From NCBI RefSeq assembly GCF_002453355.1, contig NZ_DKGQ01000049.1, forward strand, positions 23,987 to 40,169: a DNA stretch of 16,183 nt. Reading direction: 5' to 3'. The translations under genes and the position numbers were made by a program. The first letter of the stretch is position 1. Each line of letters begins with the position of its first letter. Of the stretch, positions 7,062 to 13,032 are shown one piece after another. The notes under the pieces are model-generated. The model saw nothing but the letters and a program-made list of their open reading frames with translations. It searched no databases and was not told the origin of the DNA. This DNA is from Psychrobacter sp. UBA6766. Its GTDB lineage: Bacteria > Pseudomonadota > Gammaproteobacteria > Pseudomonadales > Moraxellaceae.

Positions 7062-7096
7062 TATTACGGTGACATGGTTGCGTAATATTTTATAAA
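7062..7096 (+). promoter_or_regulatory. Candidate promoter and operator of the TAXI-TRAP operon
   Basis: GTGACA (7069-7074), a 16-base spacer and TATAAA (7091-7096) form a plausible promoter just upstream of the transporter genes. A perfect 7-bp inverted repeat, TATTACG (7062-7068) and CGTAATA (7081-7087), with a 12-base spacer, brackets the -35 and ends in the spacer. That position suits a dimeric repressor. No regulator gene lies alongside. Confidence 0.4.
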
Positions 7097-7130
7097 TCCA
7101 CTTCGCTTTATTTTATCAAGGATGAAAATA

Positions 7131-8150
7131 ATGACGTTTTTTAGTAAAACTCCTCTACTAGCTGCAATTGTTGCTTTAAGTATGACGATGGTTGCCTGTT
7201 CAGACAATACCGCGACTGATACCAATGATGGCGCTACCACTGACAACACTACTGCTTCAGCGTCGAGTGATAAGCTTGAAACAAAGTTTGTCACTATCGC
7301 AACAGGGGGCGCATCAGGTCCCTATAATATTATTGGCACTTCTTTAGCAGAAATCTACGCCAAAACCTTCGGCGTTAATGCTAAGACCCAAACCACAGGG
7401 GCGTCAGTAGAAAACGTCAATCTACTCACGCAGGGTAAAGTCGATATGGTGCTGGCACTTAGTGATGTCGTCACTAATGCGGTTGAAGGCACTGAAGACT
7501 TTAAAGAACCGATAACCAATATTCAACAAGTTGCCGTTCTATATCCCAATGTGATTCAGATAGTCGCTTCAGAAAAATCTGGTATCAAAAACATTGAAGA
7601 TTTAAAAGGTAAGCGTATTGCGGTTGGTGATCAAGGTTCTGGCACAGAAGTAAATGCTCGAACATTGTTAGAAGGTTTTGGTATTACTTATGATGATGTC
7701 AAAGTCGACTATCTAGGCTTTGCCGATGCAGCCGATGCGATGAAAGCAGGTAAGATTGAAGCGGCATTTTTTAGTAGCGGCTTACCAAACTCTTCACTGT
7801 TAGAGCTAGAGCAGGGCATCAAATTGCAGCTGGTCACCATCAATCAAGATAAACTCAAAAAAATTATCGAAAACAAGCCTTACTTTAAGACGTTCGAGAT
7901 TCCTGCTGGCACATACGGTAATGATGCTGCCATTCCAACAACCGCCGTGATGAATGCGTTGTTGATTCGTTCTGACATCTCTGAAGAGGATGGCTATAAA
8001 CTGACCAAAGCACTGTTTGAAAACTTGGATGGATTGAAGAATGCCCATCAAGCAGCCAATGATATCAGTTTAGAGACTGCTCAAGAAGGAATGGTCGCTC
8101 CTATTCACCCAGGCGCTAAGAAATACTATGAAGAGCAATCAGCTAAATAA
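7131..8150 (+). CDS. TRAP transporter substrate-binding protein, TAXI family (lipoprotein)
   Basis: Extracytoplasmic solute receptor of a TAXI-type tripartite ATP-independent periplasmic transporter. It captures a small, probably carboxylated, solute in the periplasm for the permease encoded two genes downstream. The 339-aa product begins MTFFSKTPLLAAIVAL and has a lipobox-like MVAC (Cys near residue 23), a Thr/Asp-rich linker, then the TAXI core: IATGGASGPYNIIGTSLAEI, TTGASVENVNLL, a DMVLALSDV segment, and DLKGKRIAVGDQGSGTEVNARTLL, ending KKYYEEQSAK. I prefer ATG 7131, which has AAGGA eight bases upstream; ATG 7122 directly abuts that site and would add only three residues. The stop overlaps the next gene by 23 bases, indicating translational coupling. 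The ligand cannot be inferred from the sequence. Confidence 0.93.
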   Translation: MTFFSKTPLLAAIVALSMTMVACSDNTATDTNDGATTDNTTASASSDKLETKFVTIATGGASGPYNIIGTSLAEIYAKTFGVNAKTQTTGASVENVNLLTQGKVDMVLALSDVVTNAVEGTEDFKEPITNIQQVAVLYPNVIQIVASEKSGIKNIEDLKGKRIAVGDQGSGTEVNARTLLEGFGITYDDVKVDYLGFADAADAMKAGKIEAAFFSSGLPNSSLLELEQGIKLQLVTINQDKLKKIIENKPYFKTFEIPAGTYGNDAAIPTTAVMNALLIRSDISEEDGYKLTKALFENLDGLKNAHQAANDISLETAQEGMVAPIHPGAKKYYEEQSAK

Positions 8151-8673
8151 GCGCTTCAGTTTCACAATTGGCGCAGCAGTCATCGTTGCGCTAGTTTTTT
8201 TAACGTTATGGGCAGTTTTTGCACGTCAATCTGTCATCGAGGTGCGTGTTGATGACGTTGCTGAATCTGATAAGAAGATATGTTATTTCGTTGAGCCCAA
8301 TTTTCAATTGCGCTGGATTCATTCTGTAGAAAAACAGTGGTGGGAGGAGCAATATGTTCGTGAGAAACAAGGATTATTGCTAACCACCACTTATTTGCAA
8401 GCTTTTGGAGCAGGAACCCCATCTACTGAAAATGTCGCTCCCGTAAAAAAACCAGGCTATGTCGGGTATGAAATCAACGAAAGGCTCCCCAGTCTCAACT
8501 GGGTGGTCTCAAGACGAACCAAAGGTGAAATTGATTATGCCGATCATCGTATTTTAATTCATCAATGGGTGCCTGATTATTCTGCAGTAATTATTACGCC
8601 CAAATCGTATAGTCTAATAGATAGATTCAATAAGGATTTTTGTCATGAACTCTCAAGTGATGGATCACAATAG
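8128..8673 (+). CDS. DUF1850 family protein of the TAXI-TRAP operon
   Basis: A 181-aa protein with one N-terminal membrane segment (about residues 11-32, FTIGAAVIVALVFLTLWAVF) and a periplasmic remainder. The segment RWIHSVEKQWWEEQY and the downstream FGAGTPS match the DUF1850 signature, a family repeatedly found between the TAXI receptor and the fused permease in TRAP operons (established association; the molecular role is not known to me). It starts inside the 3' end of the receptor gene (23-base overlap) with only a weak upstream site, and its own 3' end overlaps the permease by 29 bases. All three should therefore be co-transcribed and coupled. The C-terminus after KDFCHELSSDGSQ is encoded within the permease start region. 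Confidence 0.82.
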   Translation: MKSNQLNKRFSFTIGAAVIVALVFLTLWAVFARQSVIEVRVDDVAESDKKICYFVEPNFQLRWIHSVEKQWWEEQYVREKQGLLLTTTYLQAFGAGTPSTENVAPVKKPGYVGYEINERLPSLNWVVSRRTKGEIDYADHRILIHQWVPDYSAVIITPKSYSLIDRFNKDFCHELSSDGSQ

Positions 8674-10726
8674 CGAGACTACTGTCTCTAGTGACAACGC
8701 TAAGTTGTCAAAGCAACCGAACCTTCATGATAGCCCTGATATCGATGACGATGTTGATCCTAACCTCACACAAGCCATATTAGAAAAGTACGACCGAGAG
8801 TCAATTACGCGTCATATCTCTCAGGGTCCAGTAAAATATATCATTGCTACGATTTGTATTTTATATTCACTTTTTCATCTATATATTACTTTTAATCCTA
8901 TGCCATCATTGTTACAGCGTTCTGTGCATGTGGGCGTTGGTTTTGCATTGATTTTTCTGATTTTTCCAGCCAGTAAGAAGAGCAGCCGCAAGCGGGTGGC
9001 TTGGTACGACTGGATTTGGTTCGTGTTATCTTTATCTGGAATGGCGTATCTTATCTATGAGTATCAAGATATTGTGACCTCACGCGGCGGCATAGCCAAT
9101 CAAACGGATGTATTGTTCTCTATCATCACAGTGATCTGTGTACTCGAGGGCAGTAGACGAATTACAGGTTGGATATTGCCGATATTGGCGTCGATATTTT
9201 TGCTATATCCATTTATCAGCCATATGGATTTTATGCCTGATCGGCTGCTGACTCGACCTTATGATTTTGGCGATATTTTTGGTCAATTATTCTTAAAAAC
9301 AGAAGGGCTGTATTCAGTCGCCATTGGTGCCTCGGTCACATTCATCTTCCTATTTATTTTGTTCGGGGCATTCTTGGCACGCTCTGGAATGGGGCAGCTA
9401 TTTAATGATTTGGCGTTGGCGCTCGCAGGCGATAAAAAAGGCGGCCCAGCAAAGGTAGCGGTTATCTCAAGCGGTTTTATGGGTAGTATCAATGGCTCAG
9501 CCTTATCGAACGTGGTCAGTACGGGCGCATTTACCATTCCGTTGATGAAAAAGGTTGGCTATCATAAGGATTTTGCGGGCGCTGTAGAGGCAAGTGCGTC
9601 AGTCGGTGGTCAAATATTGCCGCCAATTATGGGTGCCAGTGCTTTTATTATGGCAGAAACAACAGGACTGCCATATAGTACGATCGCTTTAGCTGCCTTA
9701 TTACCTGCTATCTTGTATTATCTGGGCGTCATCGCGCAGGTGCATTTTCGTGCAGGCCGCCGTGACTTAAAAGGCATGGCGAAAGAGAGTCTGCCACAGG
9801 TAAAAGAGGTGTTAAAGGCGCGCGGTCATATGCTGCTGCCTATCGTTTTTCTCATTTATTTATTAATCCAAAATGTTCCGGTAGGATACGCAGCTGCTTA
9901 CACCATTGGTTTTACTGTCGTGGTTAGTATGCTACGAGCTGAGACGCGCATGAGCTTTAAGGATATTCTAGGCGCACTAGAAGATGGCGCGCGCCAGTCA
10001 TTAGCGGTAATGGCGGCCTGTGCGGTCGTAGGGATTATTATTGGAGTGGTCAGCTTAACGAGTTTTGGTACGGTAATGACCTCTTCCATTGTTACCTTAG
10101 GGGCAGGATCATTATTGCTCACCTTGATTTTGACCATGCTGGCGTCGATGGTCTTAGGAATGGGCTTGCCATCAATCCCTGCGTATATTATTACGGCAAC
10201 GATGGCAGCACCCGCATTAGCAGGGTTCAATATTCCTATATTGGCTGCGCACATGTTTGTGTTCTATTTTGGTGTGTTTGCCAATATCACTCCACCGGTC
10301 TGTTTAGCTGCCTTTGCTGGGGCGGGTATTTCAGGCGGCGATCCCATGAAAACAGGGTTTCTGTCGTTAAAATTAGCACTGGCTGGGTTTATCGTTCCGT
10401 TTATGTTTATTTATAATCCTGCAATGTTAATGATTGACCCAGCAGGACTTGCCGTTACAGCGAAAGAATTCCCATTGCCGCCAGTCATCGAAATTGTTAC
10501 GGCTGTTGTAACATCTGTCATTGGTGTGATTGGGCTGAGTGCAGCATTAGAAGGATATTTTAAAGGCAGTATGAATTTAATCACGCGTATCCTTTTGGCC
10601 GTTGGTGCTTTACTACTAATCTATCCAGGTCTTATCACAGGTTTAATAGGCGGTATCATTATTCTCGCTATCGCAGCATTGAATATAAAAACTAGTAAAA
10701 CTCCAGTGTTACCCCTGAACGTTTAA
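8645..10726 (+). CDS. TRAP transporter permease, 4TM/12TM (DctQ-DctM type) fusion
   Basis: A 693-aa inner-membrane permease of the fused small and large TRAP subunits, the form that partners TAXI receptors; it drives solute uptake with an ion gradient rather than ATP. A hydrophilic acidic N-terminus (about 1-60) precedes the DctQ-like helices (about 65-205). The DctM-like part follows, with GAFLARSGMG, the conserved GGPAKVAVISSGFMGSINGS stretch around 270-290, ASVGGQILPPIMGA, and the MGLPSIPAYIITATMAAPAL segment near 506, then FGVFANITPPVCLAAF. The start ATG has AAGGA (8632-8636) eight bases upstream and overlaps the DUF1850 gene by 29 bases. A strong terminator follows the stop. Substrate specificity is unknown. 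Confidence 0.95.
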   Translation: MNSQVMDHNSETTVSSDNAKLSKQPNLHDSPDIDDDVDPNLTQAILEKYDRESITRHISQGPVKYIIATICILYSLFHLYITFNPMPSLLQRSVHVGVGFALIFLIFPASKKSSRKRVAWYDWIWFVLSLSGMAYLIYEYQDIVTSRGGIANQTDVLFSIITVICVLEGSRRITGWILPILASIFLLYPFISHMDFMPDRLLTRPYDFGDIFGQLFLKTEGLYSVAIGASVTFIFLFILFGAFLARSGMGQLFNDLALALAGDKKGGPAKVAVISSGFMGSINGSALSNVVSTGAFTIPLMKKVGYHKDFAGAVEASASVGGQILPPIMGASAFIMAETTGLPYSTIALAALLPAILYYLGVIAQVHFRAGRRDLKGMAKESLPQVKEVLKARGHMLLPIVFLIYLLIQNVPVGYAAAYTIGFTVVVSMLRAETRMSFKDILGALEDGARQSLAVMAACAVVGIIIGVVSLTSFGTVMTSSIVTLGAGSLLLTLILTMLASMVLGMGLPSIPAYIITATMAAPALAGFNIPILAAHMFVFYFGVFANITPPVCLAAFAGAGISGGDPMKTGFLSLKLALAGFIVPFMFIYNPAMLMIDPAGLAVTAKEFPLPPVIEIVTAVVTSVIGVIGLSAALEGYFKGSMNLITRILLAVGALLLIYPGLITGLIGGIIILAIAALNIKTSKTPVLPLNV

Positions 10727-10756
10727 TCTCGTTTAGAACATCCGTTAAAAGCATAA

Positions 10757-10792
10757 AAAAGGCGAACAGTAGATATCTACTATTCGCCTTTT
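10757..10792. terminator. Strong bidirectional terminator between the TRAP permease gene and lipA
   Basis: AAAAGGCGAA (10757-10766) pairs with TTCGCCTTTT (10783-10792). After one C-A mismatch the stem continues as the perfect palindrome AGTAGATATCTACT (10768-10781). T-runs flank the hairpin on both strands, fitting shared termination of two convergent genes. Confidence 0.9.
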
Positions 10793-10862
10793 ATATATTT
10801 TAAGATAAACATTCTCACGCAAGTTTGATGACCACTAAACGAAACGCAATAACAGCATTTAG

Positions 10863-11906
10863 TTAACAGCCAAGCTTACCTTCAGCTTCTAAAGCCTTTT
10901 TACTGCGAATTGGTGCGGGGCAATCTTCACCATAGTATTGACGATCGGCAAAGTAACTTGAGCGTACCATCGGACCTGCCCAAATACTAAAGAAACCAAT
11001 CTTTTTGCCATAGTCCATATAGCGCTGAAACTCATCTGGATGAACATAGCGATCGACTGGGGCATGGTCTTTACTGGGTTGTAAGTACTGACCGACGGTA
11101 ATCATATCAACGTCATGCGCTTTTAAATCATCGAGCAGCGCATAAATTTCTTCTTCGGTCTCACCAAGTCCAACCATAAAGCCGCATTTGGTGGCAATAT
11201 CAGGACGGCGCTCTTTGTATATTTTGAGCAAATTTAATGAATGCTGGTAATCAGAACCCGGACGGAAAGCTTTATAAAGACGAGGTACAGTTTCGATATT
11301 ATGGTTAAACACATCTGGCGGTGTTTCCGTCAATAAGTCTAAGGCGATATCCATACGACCACGAAAATCTGGCACGAGTATTTCAATCAAGCAATTTGGG
11401 CTAAGTGCTCTTGACTCGTTTAATACTTCTACAAAATGTCCAGCACCGCCGTCTTTTAAATCATCCCGGTCAACCGAGGTAATCACCGCATATTTCAGAC
11501 CTAGGCCTTGGATGGTCTCAGCGGTATGGCGTGGCTCGTCTTTGTCCAACTCATTGGGACGACCATGACCGACATCGCAAAACGGGCAGCGACGCGTACA
11601 GATATCACCCATAATCATAAAGGTTGCTGTGCCATCGGCAAAGCACTGCGGCAAATTCGGACAAGCCGCTTCTTCACAGACGGTATAAAGCTTTTGCTCA
11701 CGCAAGGTAGCTTTGATACGTGCCACTTCTGCAGGTGACGACATTTTTACCCGAATCCAATCAGGCTTTTTCTTCGCCTCAACGGTCGGAATCACTTTAA
11801 TTGGGATACGCGCTACCTTGTCATATCCACGTAGCTTTTCGCCTTGGATGGCTTTTTTTGGTTTTGCACGGGCAGCGGGGACGTGGGTTTGTACGGCGTT
11901 TGTCAT
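10863..11906 (-). CDS. lipA: Lipoyl synthase (radical SAM)
   Basis: Inserts two sulfur atoms at C6 and C8 of protein-bound octanoyl groups, making the lipoyl cofactor of 2-oxoacid dehydrogenases and the glycine cleavage system. The 347-aa protein shows both iron-sulfur motifs: the auxiliary-cluster CX4CX5C (C77, C82, C88; CEEAACPNLPQC) and the radical-SAM CX3CX2C (C103, C107, C110; CTRRCPFC). The C-terminal RSSY (315-318) supplies the serine ligand known for the auxiliary cluster. The length is slightly above the E. coli protein because of a basic N-terminal extension. I use ATG 11906; TTG 11912 in the same frame would add two residues and places the AAGAG site at a slightly short distance. 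No lipB is adjacent. An extended -10 promoter and a leader hairpin lie upstream. Confidence 0.96.
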   Translation of the reverse strand: MTNAVQTHVPAARAKPKKAIQGEKLRGYDKVARIPIKVIPTVEAKKKPDWIRVKMSSPAEVARIKATLREQKLYTVCEEAACPNLPQCFADGTATFMIMGDICTRRCPFCDVGHGRPNELDKDEPRHTAETIQGLGLKYAVITSVDRDDLKDGGAGHFVEVLNESRALSPNCLIEILVPDFRGRMDIALDLLTETPPDVFNHNIETVPRLYKAFRPGSDYQHSLNLLKIYKERRPDIATKCGFMVGLGETEEEIYALLDDLKAHDVDMITVGQYLQPSKDHAPVDRYVHPDEFQRYMDYGKKIGFFSIWAGPMVRSSYFADRQYYGEDCPAPIRSKKALEAEGKLGC

Positions 11907-11922
11907 AATCAAATGTTCTCTT

Positions 11923-11944
11923 AACCCTTGATAGGATAAGGGTT
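11923..11944. repeat. Perfect hairpin in the lipA leader
   Basis: AACCCTT (11923-11929) and AAGGGTT (11938-11944) are exact complements around the 8-base loop GATAGGAT. On the lipA (minus) strand the 3' arm AAGGGTT directly precedes AAGAG and the start codon, so it could affect ribosome access. On the plus strand a short T-run follows, so weak termination of reverse transcription is also possible. Confidence 0.45.
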
Positions 11945-11978
11945 TTTGGCATTATTAGAATGTTTTATGAATGAAGCT

Positions 11979-11987
11979 ATTATAGCA
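11979..11987 (-). promoter_or_regulatory. Extended -10 promoter of lipA
   Basis: On the minus strand the sequence reads TG-C-TATAAT, a perfect -10 (11979-11984) with the extended TG (11986-11987). There is no good -35, which is typical of extended -10 promoters. The leader to ATG 11906 would be about 65 bases. Confidence 0.6.
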
Positions 11988-12128
11988 GGTATTTGGTCAA
12001 TATTTTTTAGACAATCTCGTTAAAATGAGGACACACCCTAAGAAAGCTGTTGTAAACATAAAGGTTTTGCAGAACAAAAAGGCTTGCATGAACGATAGAA
12101 TACTACGAAGTTTGGCTTTACCGTAGTT

Positions 12129-12524
12129 TTATTTATTGATATTAATATCCATGTCATTTAGCACATCTATGGCGGCGCGAAACGCTTCTTGGGTGGCAGG
12201 TGCGCCGCAATAAGGCAGGCTATGCATCAATACTTCTCGAATTTCAGCGACACTGGCGCCATTATTTATCGCCCCTCGGATATGACCTTTTAGCTCAGCA
12301 GGACTTTTTTGCGCAATTAAAAAAGCCATGGTAATTAATGAGCGATATTTACGCGGCAGTATCGACTCATCTTGCCACGTGCTGCCCCAAGCGTGTTCGA
12401 TAATCCAATCTTGTAAAGGCTGGGTAAATGGTGTTGCTGAATCAAGCGAGCGTTTGACGTGCGCTTCGCCCATGACCTCGGTACGAACTTTTAAACCGTT
12501 GTCATAATTGGCATTATTGTCCAT
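12129..12524 (-). CDS. Carboxymuconolactone decarboxylase family protein (PcaC-like)
   Basis: A 131-aa all-helical protein resembling 4-carboxymuconolactone decarboxylase, which decarboxylates the lactone of the protocatechuate branch of the beta-ketoadipate pathway. PcaC-type features are V-GEAHVKRSLDSATPF at the N-terminus, HAWGSTWQ, LPRKYRSLITMAFLIA, LKGHIRGAINNGAS and EVLMHSLPYCGAPA. There is a single Cys in the last motif and no CxxC, so it is not an AhpD-type peroxidase partner. ATG 12524 is chosen because AAGGA lies about seven bases upstream; an upstream in-frame ATG at 12566 lacks such a site. No other pca gene is visible, so the pathway role is uncertain and I leave the symbol empty. 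Confidence 0.85.
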   Translation of the reverse strand: MDNNANYDNGLKVRTEVMGEAHVKRSLDSATPFTQPLQDWIIEHAWGSTWQDESILPRKYRSLITMAFLIAQKSPAELKGHIRGAINNGASVAEIREVLMHSLPYCGAPATQEAFRAAIDVLNDMDININK

Positions 12525-12855
12525 GTTATTGTCCTTAATATTTACTGGTAAAGTTGGTTTTATCACGTCAAATATAAAAATTCGCTGATGAAAAACATCT
12601 TATGAGTTTTTAGATGATAAGAGTATAACAAGTACAGGGTTTTTATTTAACCACGTCAGCTATAGTAGGGCGAGACCTTAATTCAGTAGACAAACCTTTA
12701 AGTAGGCTAAAAAGGGCTAAATTTTGTCGAACGTCATCAATTAGCTAAGTAATATCCTAATATTATCGGCGCTACTTTTCTTGTTTGACGGCGATTCCTC
12801 TCATTTTTATCACTATTTTTCAAATGAGGATATGCTCTAGTGATGGTACTATTTT

Positions 12856-12861
12856 TATAAT
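12856..12861 (+). promoter_or_regulatory. Candidate -10 element of acnB
   Basis: A perfect TATAAT about 170 bases upstream of the acnB start. The hexamer at the -35 distance (around 12832-12838) is poor. If used, it gives a leader of about 165 bases containing the paired elements at 12958-13005. Confidence 0.4.
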
Positions 12862-12957
12862 AAATGTCCAATATGGCTTTATTCTGCGCCTTTTCGCGGC
12901 GTAACCATTAACATTTTGAGCGTTTTGAGCTATGATTACACAGATAATTATTCAATG

Positions 12958-13005
12958 CAGTACATCGATGTAGGCTGTCATTCTGACTACTCACGTGATG
13001 TACTG
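12958..13005 (+). promoter_or_regulatory. Structured acnB leader element
   Basis: CAGTACATC (12958-12966) is the exact complement of GATGTACTG (12997-13005). Inside, GTAG (12970-12973) pairs with CTAC (12987-12990) and TCA with TGA around loop TTC. The left arm also belongs to the 12-bp palindrome TACATCGATGTA (12961-12972), so a competing local fold exists. The element ends 14 bases before the acnB ribosome binding site GAGGA (13020-13024). Confidence 0.4.
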
Positions 13006-13032
13006 GTCACCAAACCGACGAGGACGACTATT

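Larger units (their letters stand above)
12525..13032. other. Divergent gap between the PcaC-like gene and acnB, including the acnB leader
   Basis: There is no convincing gene here. It holds the likely acnB -10 and leader and probably the promoter of the minus-strand gene, which I could not place. Smaller structures are TAATAT/ATATTA with a 4-base loop (12750-12765), CGCC/GGCG (12887-12901), and the direct repeat TTTTGAGC (12914-12921 and 12923-12930, one base apart). An in-frame upstream extension of acnB from TTG 12916 lies here but is not favoured. Confidence 0.5.

Noticed and set aside
12129..12524. AhpD-type alkylhydroperoxidase
   Set aside because: The CxxC redox motif is absent; only one Cys (in SLPYCGAPA) is present, which fits PcaC-type proteins better.
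12932..12973. 13-codon upstream ORF in the acnB leader
   Set aside because: No convincing ribosome binding site; it overlaps the palindrome, and its codons show no attenuator-like run.
12916..13032. 39-residue N-terminal extension of AcnB from TTG 12916
   Set aside because: No ribosome binding site, no counterpart in E. coli AcnB, and a good GAGGA site placed exactly before GTG 13033, where the family begins.
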